Assembly: GCA_001515945.1 (NCBI GenBank)
Contig: LOER01000004.1
Span: 84,256 to 148,255 of the forward strand
Direction of reading: 5' to 3'
DNA: 64,000 bases
Origin: Desulfitibacter sp. BRH_c19
Lineage (GTDB): Bacteria > Bacillota > DSM-16504 > Desulfitibacterales > Desulfitibacteraceae
Shown here: in pieces, positions 1 to 8,073 of the stretch
Position numbering within the stretch: position 1 is the first letter of the stretch
Layout of the letters: each line of letters starts with the position of its first letter
Notes under the pieces: model-generated
What the model saw: the letters and a program-made list of their open reading frames with translations, nothing else
Told to the model about the DNA's origin: nothing
Databases searched by the model: none
Translations under genes and position numbers: made by a program

Positions 1-365
1 GTGCAACATACGAGGAAGCTAGGGATTACTTAGAAAGTCATCATTGGGATGTGGTAGAAGCAATTGTAGCTATTGAAAAAGAAAAGACTACATTTGATAG
101 TGAATTTAATACAATGAAAGTTAAAGGGCAAGACTTACTAAACAGAATTAAAGATTTAATTAAACAGGGAAATGTGGCAAAAATAATAGTGAAAAAGGAA
201 GGCCAAAAAGTTATTGGCATTCCAGTTAATGGTGGTATTATATTAGCCTTGTTTTTCCCATATTTTGTAGCTTTAAGTGCTGTTATAGTTTTAGTGGCTG
301 AGTATGAGTTAGAGGTGGAGAAAATAAAGAAGGATATAGATGATATCGATATTGATGAAGTGTAA
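1..365 (+). CDS. DUF4342 domain protein, 5'-truncated by the window edge
   Basis: An open frame enters from the left edge (frame of base 3) and ends at the TAA near 363-365. The first visible part, ATYEEARDYLESHHWDVVEA, looks like the UBA/TS-N-like helical segment that begins DUF4342 proteins. The rest has the typical KIKDLIKQGNV...IIVKKEG...IPVN segment, then a hydrophobic stretch (about residues 75-100 of the visible part) and an acidic tail. The domain family is recognised from this order. Its function is unknown; family members are small proteins with one or two membrane segments. The true start lies outside the window. Confidence 0.75.
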   Translation, partial: ATYEEARDYLESHHWDVVEAIVAIEKEKTTFDSEFNTMKVKGQDLLNRIKDLIKQGNVAKIIVKKEGQKVIGIPVNGGIILALFFPYFVALSAVIVLVAEYELEVEKIKKDIDDIDIDEV

Positions 366-394
366 AAAAAGGTTCGCTCGGGGGAAACGAACCT
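364..394 (-). terminator. Rho-independent terminator of the small Cys-rich gene
   Basis: Read on the minus strand, AGGTTCG pairs with CGAACCT around an 11-nt loop and is followed by a run of seven T. It lies about 40 nt downstream of the minus-strand gene ending at 437. On the plus strand the hairpin lacks a T-run, so it suits the minus-strand gene better than the DUF4342 gene. Confidence 0.7.
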
Positions 395-436
395 AAAATT
401 CGGGTGTTTAATTTTTGTGTTATTTAAAACCTAAAA

Positions 437-583
437 TTAGCATTTTGCTTCAAAACAATCAACACAGTCCGAAGCGCCTTCTTTTAAACCGGAAACACTA
501 TTTTTAATGTTTTTCATTTGTTCGTTTGCACAGGTTCCATTGTCAAAATGTTTACAGTTTGTTAATGGGCAGTTTTCAGGCAT
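437..583 (-). CDS. small cysteine-rich protein (48 aa), unknown function
   Basis: I do not recognise a named family. The frame is open further upstream, but the ATG at 583 has a good ribosome-binding site (GAGGTGAT, 7 nt spacing), so it is chosen. The 48-residue product holds six cysteines, with CPLTNC and CVDC pairs plus single ones (NGTC, EAKC), which suggests a small metal- or Fe-S-binding protein. It stands alone, followed by its own terminator. The metal-binding role is inferred only from cysteine spacing. Confidence 0.6.
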   Translation of the reverse strand: MPENCPLTNCKHFDNGTCANEQMKNIKNSVSGLKEGASDCVDCFEAKC

Positions 584-741
584 ATAATTTATCACCTCGC
601 TTTCTAATGTTATTGTTTCCTTGTGGTTTAGACATAATGTCATGTAGTATCAACCGATTGAGTTAAGAGTTTACAAAAAAGCCAAAAAGAAATTTTTAAA
701 GAAAAAGGAATTAAAATAATAAAATTGAACATAAGTAAAGG

Positions 742-772
742 AAAGGCTTTGGTTAACCAGAAGCCTTTTTTT
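742..772 (+). terminator. terminator hairpin just upstream of the MBL-fold gene
   Basis: AAAGGCTT and AAGCCTTT form a perfect 8-bp stem followed by a T-run (766-772), 27 nt before the ATG at 799. No plus-strand gene lies in the preceding 370 nt, so it either ends a short untranslated transcript or acts as an attenuator in the leader of the next gene. Confidence 0.6.
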
Positions 773-798
773 AAGCATGTAAAGCCGGAGGTCAAAAA

Positions 799-1698
799 AT
801 GCAACTAAAACAAATGACAGAAAAGGTATATGTTATTGAGAGCAGAACAATTAATTTGGGTTTAATTATTCAAGGTAAAGAATGTATAATCATAGATACT
901 GGTCTTGATAAAACATCTGGACAAAAAATATCCAATCTTATCTTAGAGCATAATTTTGAATTGCAAGCAATAATCAATACCCATGGACATGCCGATCATT
1001 TTGGTGGTAATCAAAGACTGGTGAAACTCACAAATGTACCTGTTTATTCATCTGCTTGGGAAATAAACTTTTTGAAAACACCTAAACTGGAGCCTTTTAG
1101 TCTTTTCTGTGGGGCAAATCCTCCACGTATTCTGCAGAATAAATTTTATATGGGACCTAAAAGCCCAGGAGAAGATATCTCGTGCAACAAGGATTTTATA
1201 GATTACTGGGGACTTGATATTATATCTTTGCCAGGTCATAGTTTAGGAATGATAGGCATAAAAAAAGATGGTATCTTATTTGTTGGAGATGCATATTTAA
1301 GTGAAGGTCCACTAGCTAAGCATCCTGTTCCATTTTTGATGGATGTGGATGCTTCAATAGAGACCTTGTTTATGCTGCGAGATGACCCTGATTGCAATTT
1401 TCATGTTAATTCACATCAGGGCATATATTCTACCCGAGGAGAAACTGGACAGGTCATAGAGGCTAATATAAGGCGTTTAGAGGAGATTTATGTACTTCTT
1501 GAGAACACTATAGCTAGTAGCCCAAAAACATCACAGGAGTTAGCCAAAATCGCTTTAGATTACTTTAATGCAGACTGTAATACATACTTTGTCTACCAGT
1601 TAATAATTGTTACAATAAATGCTTATTTATCCTCTTTGTTAGATAAGCAGAGAATACAACCCATTATGAAGAGTAATGTTTTATATTGGTCTAAATAA
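799..1698 (+). CDS. MBL-fold metallo-hydrolase
   Basis: This is a metallo-beta-lactamase-superfamily hydrolase of 299 aa. The HxHxDH zinc motif is HGHADH at residues 62-67. Later metal ligands are visible as PGHS, GDAY and NSHQG. No signal peptide is seen, so it should be cytosolic. GGAGGT stands 6 nt before the ATG. A regulator gene follows 14 nt downstream and could be cotranscribed. The superfamily covers thioesterases, lactonases and flavo-diiron relatives. The substrate cannot be told from sequence, and no flavodoxin domain is attached. Confidence 0.85.
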   Translation: MQLKQMTEKVYVIESRTINLGLIIQGKECIIIDTGLDKTSGQKISNLILEHNFELQAIINTHGHADHFGGNQRLVKLTNVPVYSSAWEINFLKTPKLEPFSLFCGANPPRILQNKFYMGPKSPGEDISCNKDFIDYWGLDIISLPGHSLGMIGIKKDGILFVGDAYLSEGPLAKHPVPFLMDVDASIETLFMLRDDPDCNFHVNSHQGIYSTRGETGQVIEANIRRLEEIYVLLENTIASSPKTSQELAKIALDYFNADCNTYFVYQLIIVTINAYLSSLLDKQRIQPIMKSNVLYWSK

Positions 1699-1712
1699 GG
1701 AGTGGGAAGAAT

Positions 1713-3095
1713 TTGAATGTGCATAGGGATTTCGAAATTATTTCACGCGCATGGCAAAGGTTTGTTGATAATGGAGAATTGTTTGGGGGTATCTCTCCTT
1801 TAATACTACGGTCATGGATTCGTTCAAAGAATAACCAGGTAAGCCGTTGTCAAAGTGTAGAAAACCTATATTATCTAAATAATGATAAATTAGAAGATCT
1901 TCAAAGAGCTTATAAAGATTTACGAGAAGCTGCAGGAATTACTGTAACAAGGTTAAAAGAATCTTTATATAATCATGACTTGGCTGTTTTGCTATCAGAT
2001 CCTGAAGGAAATATTCTTGATGTTTTTCATACTAGAGATGGTTCTGACGCTTTAAAAGGATTTAGACCAGGTTTAACCCTAGCAGAGAACCTAGCTGGTA
2101 CTAACTGCATAGGTTTATCTGCATTAGACAAAGATCAAGTTTCTGTTTGGGGTGCTGAGCACTATAACAGTCTGTGGCATAGGCTTTTTGGTGAAGCTGC
2201 TCCTATAATCACAAAAGAAGGTGACTTAAAAGGTATTATTGCTTTAATAGGTAATATAGCAGATAAGCAAACAAGCTTTAATAATATAGTTTATTTAAGT
2301 GCTCTTAGTATAGAAGATCAGCTTGAAATATGGGAATATAAGAAAATGACAGACTTGGAAAAATCAGTTTTTGGGGTAACAAAAAAAGTTGCGTTTTCTG
2401 ATTTAAGAGGGGAAGACAGAAAGTGGAAGGATATAATTAAGCTAGCAAAAAGAGCTTCTGAAGGTGAGGGGAATCTTTATATTACAGGAGCTAAGGGAAC
2501 GGGTAAGGAATCCTTAGCACGTGCAATTCATTTCCAGAATTCAAACAGCCCTTTTATCACATATGATTGTGAAAAACATAATAACGATAACCTATTACTT
2601 ATTAAGGCATTAGAAATGTCCCAAAAAGGTGCTCTCTACCTAAAGAATGTGAATTACTTAACGAAAAAGGAGCAATCAACTCTTTTAAAAGCCTCTAAAC
2701 AAAAAACATTTGTTGATGTATACGGGAAAACAAAAGAAAGAAAATTTAGGTTTTTTGCTTCTTCCATAGTAAACATGGAAAAAATGGTCAATGAAAGGCT
2801 CTTTGATCAGGATTTATACTATAGGCTATCAGGGCATCATATTTTAATACCACCCCTGCAGGAGAGAATTGGAGATCTTGAATGTCTGGTGAACTATAGA
2901 TTAGAGACATTGATAGGGACAAAAAAATCCACTATGCTAGAGGTAACTGATGAGGCGTGGACGAAACTAAAAAATCACTCTTGGCCAGGAAATGTAACTG
3001 AATTATTCTGGACATTAGACCAGGCTCTTGAAAAAATAGAAGGAAATACAGTAATTGATGGTAAACATATACTTGTTGGAGGATCTGAAAAATGA
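1713..3095 (+). CDS. degenerate AcoR/NtrC-type (sigma-54 activator-like) regulator without GAFTGA or HTH
   Basis: TTG start after AAGGAGTGGG. Residues 1-60 resemble the N-terminus of AcoR-type activators. About 75-200 is a GAF-like domain, with GTNCIGLSAL and AEHYNSLWH as landmarks. About 235-440 is an AAA+ domain. Walker A is intact (GAKGTGKES, 259-267), but the Walker B position reads GALYLKNVN (306-314) with no Asp-Glu, and the A-to-B interval is too short to hold the GAFTGA loop that contacts sigma-54. The protein ends soon after SWPGNVTEL, so the Fis-type DNA-binding domain is absent. It overlaps the following mobA-like gene by 4 nt. I infer a ligand-sensing protein that no longer activates sigma-54 polymerase. 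Confidence 0.75.
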   Translation: MNVHRDFEIISRAWQRFVDNGELFGGISPLILRSWIRSKNNQVSRCQSVENLYYLNNDKLEDLQRAYKDLREAAGITVTRLKESLYNHDLAVLLSDPEGNILDVFHTRDGSDALKGFRPGLTLAENLAGTNCIGLSALDKDQVSVWGAEHYNSLWHRLFGEAAPIITKEGDLKGIIALIGNIADKQTSFNNIVYLSALSIEDQLEIWEYKKMTDLEKSVFGVTKKVAFSDLRGEDRKWKDIIKLAKRASEGEGNLYITGAKGTGKESLARAIHFQNSNSPFITYDCEKHNNDNLLLIKALEMSQKGALYLKNVNYLTKKEQSTLLKASKQKTFVDVYGKTKERKFRFFASSIVNMEKMVNERLFDQDLYYRLSGHHILIPPLQERIGDLECLVNYRLETLIGTKKSTMLEVTDEAWTKLKNHSWPGNVTELFWTLDQALEKIEGNTVIDGKHILVGGSEK

Positions 3096-3679
3096 AGTTT
3101 TCTGCAATTATTTTAGCTGGGGGCAAAAGTTCCAGGATGAAAATTAATAAGGCTTTGCTCCCAATAAAAGATAAAACTTTTATTGAAGAAATTGCTGAAC
3201 AATTAAAAGATTCCTTCGACGAAATTATTGTGATTACAAATACTCCTGAACAATATGAATTTCTACCCTTTGAAAAGTATCCGGATATTGTCAAAAATAA
3301 AGGGCCCTTAAGTGGAATACATTCAGGACTCACCCATGCCAGAAATAAGTACTCATTTGTAACTGCATGTGATATGCCTTTCATTGATGGAACAGTTGCT
3401 CGGAATCTATGTGACATGACTTCCGATTACGATGGAGTTGTACCAAAAAATGGAGAATTTCTTCAACCTCTTTTTGCGGTTTACTCAAAAAATTGTATTC
3501 CTTATATAGAAAAATGTTTAAATGATGAACAGTATAAAATAATTGCTTTCTATCCTTATGCCAAGATACTATATCCAAAATGGAGTAACCTTTTAAGTGA
3601 AGAAAAAGCTACTAAAAATTTTTTTAATATAAATACCCCAGAAGATCTGAAAACATTTAGGAAATATCATGAGAATTAA
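3092..3679 (+). CDS. mobA: MobA-like molybdenum cofactor guanylyltransferase
   Basis: This is a nucleotidyltransferase of the MobA type (195 aa). The N-terminal signature ILAGGKSSRMKINKALLPI binds the nucleotide, GPLSGIHSGL follows, and TACDMPF supplies the metal-binding Asp. MobA joins GMP to molybdopterin to make the bis-MGD cofactor, which fits the formate dehydrogenase encoded near 47-50 kb. Its start overlaps the stop of the upstream regulator (ATGA). The assignment to MobA rather than another NTP transferase rests on overall form. Confidence 0.75.
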   Translation: MKFSAIILAGGKSSRMKINKALLPIKDKTFIEEIAEQLKDSFDEIIVITNTPEQYEFLPFEKYPDIVKNKGPLSGIHSGLTHARNKYSFVTACDMPFIDGTVARNLCDMTSDYDGVVPKNGEFLQPLFAVYSKNCIPYIEKCLNDEQYKIIAFYPYAKILYPKWSNLLSEEKATKNFFNINTPEDLKTFRKYHEN

Positions 3680-3736
3680 GTGGAAGCTTCTGTTGATAGA
3701 TAATTGACTTGTGAACTAATAATTTCTAGGATTTGC

Positions 3737-3767
3737 TTCACATATAAATTAGATAGTGTGGTATAAT
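3737..3767 (+). promoter_or_regulatory. probable promoter of the NifU-like gene
   Basis: TATAAT at 3762-3767 lies 33 nt before the ATG at 3800. The best -35 candidates are poor: TTCACA (3737, 19-nt spacer) or TTGCTT (3733, 23-nt spacer). The -10 box is clear; the -35 assignment is uncertain. Confidence 0.45.
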
Positions 3768-3799
3768 GTTAGTAAATTTTTCTAAGGAGTGATAGACAT

Positions 3800-4021
3800 A
3801 TGAAAGAAAAAGTGATAGCAGCTTTAGATAAAGTTCGCCCATTTCTTCAAAGAGATGGTGGGGATGTTGAATTAGTTAGTGTTGAAGATGATGGTACTGT
3901 AAAAGTTAGACTAAAGGGAGCATGTGGTGGATGCCCAATGGCCAACCAGACTTTAAAAAATGGAATTGAAAAAGTATTAAAAGAAGAAGTTAAAGAAGTT
4001 AAAGAGGTTGTTTCAGTATAA
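3800..4021 (+). CDS. NifU-like Fe-S scaffold domain protein
   Basis: A 73-aa protein that matches the C-terminal NifU domain: [18 protein letters not shown] followed by the CGGCPMA cluster-binding CxxC. Such proteins carry a [4Fe-4S] cluster between two subunits and pass it to apoproteins. The window encodes many Fe-S proteins (IlvD, LeuC, formate dehydrogenase). It is monocistronic, with a promoter before and a terminator after it. Confidence 0.9.
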   Translation: MKEKVIAALDKVRPFLQRDGGDVELVSVEDDGTVKVRLKGACGGCPMANQTLKNGIEKVLKEEVKEVKEVVSV

Positions 4022-4040
4022 GTACATGTGTTTAGATATG

Positions 4041-4068
4041 ATCCTACACTCCATTGTGTAGGATTTTT
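4041..4068 (+). terminator. terminator after the NifU-like gene
   Basis: ATCCTACAC (4041-4049) and GTGTAGGAT (4056-4064) form a 9-bp perfect stem with a 6-nt loop, followed by TTTT. It lies 20 nt after the stop codon. Confidence 0.85.
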
Positions 4069-4152
4069 ACTTTCTACAGTTGTTACTAGCTATTACTTTT
4101 TATGGGTGTATTTGTTAATAGCTATCGATATATTCCACGCTCTCAATAATAT

Positions 4153-4578
4153 CTATAACCTGAAATTTTCACCATTTTTTTGCTTCCTCCTTATATTAAT
4201 TAAGATCTCAGCACATACAGTACCAATCCAAACTGCAAACAATCCTAGAACAATGCTTCCGACAGTATTCAACAAGGCAATTTTTATGTTCCCGGCTTTT
4301 ATAATATTCAAAGTTTCTAGACTAAATGTAGAAAAAGTGGTAAAAGCACCCATAAACCCAACGGCCAAAAATGCCCTGACGTTCGGACTGATAACCAATT
4401 TCTCGGTGCCCAATACATAAACCAGTCCCAGAAAAAAACATCCCAGGACATTGACAGCAAAAGTCCCCCATGCGAAAACAAAATCACCTGTATTATAAAT
4501 CCAAGTAGAAATGACATGTCTGGCTATAGCACCTAGCGCACCGCCCATGGCGATGAAGGCATATAATGCGTAGTTCAA
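4153..4578 (-). CDS. crcB: fluoride channel CrcB/Fluc, second copy
   Basis: 141-aa protein with four membrane helices. Fluc hallmarks are present: GGALGAIAR near the N-terminus, the GTFAVNVLGCFFLG helix and GAFTTFSTFS with the Phe-box and Na-binding Thr. Start is TTG after GGGAGGGG. It exports fluoride as a dimer, possibly a heterodimer with the paralogue just upstream on the same strand (50 nt gap). Its Arg motif reads AIARH where the partner has ALGRY. The two are so alike along their length that a tandem duplication is likely. Confidence 0.9.
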   Translation of the reverse strand: MNYALYAFIAMGGALGAIARHVISTWIYNTGDFVFAWGTFAVNVLGCFFLGLVYVLGTEKLVISPNVRAFLAVGFMGAFTTFSTFSLETLNIIKAGNIKIALLNTVGSIVLGLFAVWIGTVCAEILINIRRKQKNGENFRL

Positions 4579-4628
4579 ATTCGACCCCTCCCATAATGCA
4601 CAAAGACTCCTACCTTTAATTTAGCTCT

Positions 4629-5015
4629 TCATCTTGACATTAGTTCTGCAATCATCATGCCTAGCCAAACTGCAAATAAGCATACCACTAAGCTGCTTAT
4701 GATGTTCAAAAGAGCAATTTTTATTTCACCCTCTTTAATTATATTTAATGTTTCCAAACTAAAAGTGGAGAATGTTGTAAAGGCTCCAAGGAGACCCACA
4801 GCTAGGAATGCCCTTATATTGGGACTGATAATCAGCTTTTCTGCCCCCCATACATAAAACATTCCAAGAAAAAAGCAGCCTAATACGTTGACTACGAAGG
4901 TGCCCCATGGGAAAATGAAATCACCTTTGTTATAGACCCAGCTGGAAAGTAAATATCTACCTAAAGCCCCTATTGCACCACCCAAGGCGATGAAGCCGTA
5001 CAATGCAAAGTTCAA
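4629..5015 (-). CDS. crcB: fluoride channel CrcB/Fluc, first copy
   Basis: 128-aa, four-helix Fluc subunit with GGAIGALGRY, GTFVVNVLGCFFLG and GAFTTFSTFS. The frame also has an in-frame TTG at 5021, only 2 nt from GGAGG. The TTG at 5015 has 8-nt spacing and gives an N-terminus (MNFALYGF) that lines up with the paralogue (MNYALYAF), so it is preferred. It is the first gene of a two-gene minus-strand unit, preceded by a possible fluoride-sensing leader. Confidence 0.9.
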   Translation of the reverse strand: MNFALYGFIALGGAIGALGRYLLSSWVYNKGDFIFPWGTFVVNVLGCFFLGMFYVWGAEKLIISPNIRAFLAVGLLGAFTTFSTFSLETLNIIKEGEIKIALLNIISSLVVCLFAVWLGMMIAELMSR

Positions 5016-5057
5016 TGGCAAAACCTCCTATCTCAATTTTTGACCAAATGCCTTACC

Positions 5058-5118
5058 TGGTCGTTAGAGCTATTAGCTGTTTTGTCAGCGTTTAGTGGTG
5101 AGCCTCAAGATAATTCTA
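5058..5118 (-). promoter_or_regulatory. possible degenerate fluoride (crcB) riboswitch
   Basis: On the minus strand, about 45 nt before the crcB start, the segment TCACCACTAAACGCTG (then a loop, then CAGCTAATAGCTC) resembles the core of the fluoride riboswitch: an AAACGC(N)GCTRATR-type junction with a short P3 stem (GCTG/CAGC). However, the GGNGATG 5' arm that should pair with the TCACC segment is not present; the sequence reads TATCTTGAGG there. Either the aptamer is degenerate or this is a chance likeness. Its position directly upstream of crcB favours the former. Confidence 0.4.
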
Positions 5119-5363
5119 TTTTTTAATATATCACAGTTTGTTAATTATTTATATAATTTAAGTCTTTTCATTGAATGACCTACTTTATACTTCTTAATTT
5201 CTAAAATTCTGCTAATATGGCCTGAACTTTACCTGCCTGTACCTGGAAGACAGTAATCTAAGATTGTTTGTCTCAGGCAATTCGTTAATATAAAAAAGGA
5301 TTTTAGAAGATTATGTCGAAAAAGGAAAATGTATTCCATTAAGGGAAACTGGAGGAATTCTGT

Positions 5364-6497
5364 ATGCGTAAAGTGCCCGCTGATTATTTACGCCAAGGTA
5401 TGAAGTTAGGCAGTTCTGTTTATACAAATGAAGGTATTATGCTTCTACGGTCTGGAATGATTCTCACAAAAAATGCAATTAACCGTTTAAAGCTTATGGA
5501 TATACCCAGCATCTACATAGATGACGGGTTTATTAAAGATATAGAAATTGAAAATGTTATTTCAGATGAAACAAGAAACGATGCTATTAAAAAAGTAAAA
5601 AATATATTTAATAATGTGGAGAATAAGCAGAAGTGTGGAAGAGTATCCTTTATTTTAAATGAGTCTAAAATAGTTGGTGTTGTTGAAAAACTTCTTGAAA
5701 ACCTTCTTCAGAAACCTGATATTTTAGTGTCCTTATCTGATATTCGTAGTTTTGATGACTATACCTTTGGACACTCTGTTAACGTTTGTACCCTTGCGTT
5801 GCTTACGGGTAATGCATTAAAACTACCTCATAGTTCATTGGTACAATTAGGGACTGGTGCAATACTACATGATTTGGGTAAAATACTTACTCCAAAAGAA
5901 ATACTTAACAAACCAGGAGCATTAACAGATGAGGAGTTTAATATAATAAAAATGCATTCTGAAGATGGCTATAACCTGATTCGAGAAAAAAGTACAATAG
6001 GGAACTTGGCTACTTCTGTTATTCTTCAACACCATGAAAGAATAGATGGCAGCGGTTACCCAAGCGGCCTAAAGGGCAATAAAATACACTTATATAGTAA
6101 AATTGTTGGTTTAGTTGACGTCTATGATGCATTAACTGCAGATAGAATATATAGAAAGGCATTTATGCCTCATCAAGCTTATGAAATGATTGCTGGTTCT
6201 GGGGATGTTCACTATGACTTTGAAGTTGTGAAAGCCTTTCTTTCTAAGATAGCAATGTATCCAATTGGGAGCCTTGTAGAAATAAATACTGGTGAGGTAG
6301 GTGTTGTAATAAAAACAATTAAAGGATTAACACATCGCCCAATAGTAAGAATATTTTTCCAGGAAAAGAATGTTCCATTAGGTAAACCTTATGAACTGGA
6401 CCTATCAACACAATTGAATATAACAATTACTAAAGTGTTAGATTTTAGTGAAGTGGATAAACTATCTTTAAAAATGAAGCAATATAAAGAAGGTTAA
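5364..6497 (+). CDS. HD-GYP domain protein, probable c-di-GMP phosphodiesterase
   Basis: 377-aa cytosolic protein. An N-terminal domain (about 1-55, with LRQGMKLGSSVYTNEG) precedes a central HD-GYP domain. The HD is at residues 169-170 (ILHDLGK) and the extended motif HHERIDGSGYP at 223-233, both intact. Further metal-ligand segments (GHSVNV, DVYDALT) are visible. HD-GYP enzymes hydrolyse c-di-GMP or related cyclic dinucleotides. There is no receiver domain or transmembrane segment, so the input is unknown. The gene has its own GGAGG site and about 340 nt of gene-free DNA upstream. Confidence 0.85.
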   Translation: MRKVPADYLRQGMKLGSSVYTNEGIMLLRSGMILTKNAINRLKLMDIPSIYIDDGFIKDIEIENVISDETRNDAIKKVKNIFNNVENKQKCGRVSFILNESKIVGVVEKLLENLLQKPDILVSLSDIRSFDDYTFGHSVNVCTLALLTGNALKLPHSSLVQLGTGAILHDLGKILTPKEILNKPGALTDEEFNIIKMHSEDGYNLIREKSTIGNLATSVILQHHERIDGSGYPSGLKGNKIHLYSKIVGLVDVYDALTADRIYRKAFMPHQAYEMIAGSGDVHYDFEVVKAFLSKIAMYPIGSLVEINTGEVGVVIKTIKGLTHRPIVRIFFQEKNVPLGKPYELDLSTQLNITITKVLDFSEVDKLSLKMKQYKEG

Positions 6498-6522
6498 TTA
6501 TTGGGTAAAAGGAGGTTCATTT

Positions 6523-6738
6523 ATGCCCACGTATGACTATAGATGTTTAAAATGCTCAGAAAAATTTTCAAAATTTGTATCTTTAAAAGAAAAGGATCAG
6601 GTAAAATGCCCTAAGTGTGATGGAGATACTCAGCAGTTGTTTACAGGGTTTTTATATAAAAAAACTGGTGGTGGAGATAATAGCACACAGTCTTCTAGTT
6701 GTTCTAAAAACTCCTGTTCAGGGTGTAAAGGATGCTAA
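6523..6738 (+). CDS. FmdB-family zinc-ribbon protein
   Basis: 71-aa protein starting MPTYDYRCLKCSEKF, the standard opening of the FmdB/CxxC regulatory protein family, with a second pair CPKC forming the zinc ribbon. A Ser/Cys/Gly-rich tail (SSCSKNSCSGCKGC) follows. It has a GGAGGT site and overlaps the next gene by 7 nt. Family members are found near C1 and molybdenum genes, but the molecular role is not settled. Confidence 0.85.
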   Translation: MPTYDYRCLKCSEKFSKFVSLKEKDQVKCPKCDGDTQQLFTGFLYKKTGGGDNSTQSSSCSKNSCSGCKGC

Positions 6739-7337
6739 GATTAGATGGTAGCAAACTTTCATGTATAGTCCTTGCTGCAGGCAAATCAAGAAGGATGGGT
6801 AGTAATAATAAGCTGTTGTTACAATTCAAAGGAAAAGAACTCATTAAGCATATCTTAGAAAAAATTATAAAACAGGATTTTTTTGAAATAATAGTTGTGT
6901 CCGGATGGCAGTCTCAAGAATTGGAAAAGGTTTTAATGGAATACCCAGTAAAAGTAATATATAATCCTAAATACTTGGAGGGGCAGTCAACTTCCTTGAA
7001 GAAAGCCTTAGATACCATTTCGGATAAAACGCTAGGGGCTTTTTTTGTTTTAGGGGATCAACCACTAGTAAAGGAAGATACAATAAAGGATTTAATGGGC
7101 AAATTTTTAAAAAACCCAAATTGTCTCGTAGCGCCCTATTATAATGGTAAGAGGGGAAATCCAGTAGTTATACCTAGAAGACTATTTTCAAAACTAAATA
7201 ATCTACAGGGAGATAAGGGAGCAAGGAATTTATTTTTAGATCAGGATAACATTATAAAATTGCAAGTTGAAGATAAAGGTGTAGTATTAGATATAGATAC
7301 ACCAGAAGACTACGAAAAGCTACTTGAAGATAATTAA
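6732..7337 (+). CDS. MocA-like molybdenum cofactor nucleotidyltransferase
   Basis: 201-aa nucleotidyltransferase with VLAAGKSRRMGSNNKLLL at the N-terminus and LGDQPLV as the metal-binding motif, the form typical of MocA/CoxI-like enzymes. MocA adds CMP to molybdopterin for xanthine-dehydrogenase-type enzymes. The start overlaps the FmdB-like gene. No molybdenum hydroxylase is visible in the window, so the cytidylyltransferase role is inferred from family likeness only. Confidence 0.7.
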   Translation: MLRLDGSKLSCIVLAAGKSRRMGSNNKLLLQFKGKELIKHILEKIIKQDFFEIIVVSGWQSQELEKVLMEYPVKVIYNPKYLEGQSTSLKKALDTISDKTLGAFFVLGDQPLVKEDTIKDLMGKFLKNPNCLVAPYYNGKRGNPVVIPRRLFSKLNNLQGDKGARNLFLDQDNIIKLQVEDKGVVLDIDTPEDYEKLLEDN

Positions 7338-7338
7338 T

Positions 7339-7395
7339 TTGGGGACATTCCTCGAGGACGAAGCATGACTCGAAAAGAGGTGTGTCCCCTTAGAT
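7339..7395 (+). repeat. GGGGACA palindromic repeat, copy 1
   Basis: TTGGGGACATTCC ... GGTGTGTCCCC with an inner CTCGAGG/ACTCGAAAAGAG part. The arms GGGGACA and TGTCCCC form a 7-bp stem. It lies between the MocA-like gene and the DUF3786 gene and ends about 11 nt before the ribosome-binding site of the latter. Related copies are at 8708-8765 and 16971-17150, all in this orientation. Confidence 0.8.
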
Positions 7396-7412
7396 TAATG
7401 GAGGGGGTAATC

Positions 7413-8042
7413 ATGAATGATTATTTACCAGGAAATTATCGTGGGGCCATCACAAGGGCACTAGAAATTTTTAAGAACGCAAAACCTGAAGATATGATCA
7501 TAGGAAGTGGAGCTAGATTCGATAAGGAGAAATCAAGTTTTTATCTAAAATATTGCAATATGCCCATTGAAGTTCTCTATCCGTCAGGTTATGCTTACTG
7601 GTTATCAAGAAAAGAAAGAGTTATTGATGTAAGTGATAGATACTTAATTTTATTGTATTTAGCAGAAAGTAGTGGGTTGCCCTTGCGGAATCATTGGCTG
7701 ACTTTTCTCGAGTTACCAGGCGGGCCTCATCATTATGTGCCTTTTCTAAAAGAAGCTGTAAATCCGCTTATTGATACCTTTGGCAAAAATCCTGAAGAGG
7801 CATGGGAAATTGCTAAGAACCATGGAGCCATCAGAACATCCATGGGGAGTGTTGGTTTCATTATACCTGTCTTTCCGAAACTTCCATTGGGCTTTGTTTT
7901 TTGGGAAGGGGACGATGAATTTCCACCCAAGGCAAATATTCTCTTTGACCAAATTTCGTCAGCTTATCTAGATACAGCTTCTTTATATATGTTAGGTATA
8001 AATACCTCTCTTAAATTGGTATATTCAAGAGGCAAGAATTAA
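7413..8042 (+). CDS. DUF3786 family protein
   Basis: 209-aa protein recognised as DUF3786 by the order of conserved segments, including LYPSGYAYW, LPLRNHWLTFLELPGGP and PKLPLGFVFWEGDDEFPP. The frame extends upstream, but GGAGGGGG lies before the ATG at 7413, which is taken as start. DUF3786 proteins occur in anaerobes and sometimes beside corrinoid or methyl-transfer genes; no function is proven. The preceding repeat copy is in its 5' leader. Confidence 0.8.
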   Translation: MNDYLPGNYRGAITRALEIFKNAKPEDMIIGSGARFDKEKSSFYLKYCNMPIEVLYPSGYAYWLSRKERVIDVSDRYLILLYLAESSGLPLRNHWLTFLELPGGPHHYVPFLKEAVNPLIDTFGKNPEEAWEIAKNHGAIRTSMGSVGFIIPVFPKLPLGFVFWEGDDEFPPKANILFDQISSAYLDTASLYMLGINTSLKLVYSRGKN

Positions 8043-8073
8043 GATATCTATCCTGCATCCTGCCTCCTGAAGG

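Noticed and set aside
4028..4857. Plus-strand frames opposite the crcB genes
   Set aside because: Antisense to clear four-helix CrcB genes, without ribosome-binding sites.
5160..5363. Possible c-di-GMP riboswitch before the HD-GYP gene
   Set aside because: I looked for the conserved tetraloop-receptor and GGGNCAAAGCC-type parts and did not find them.
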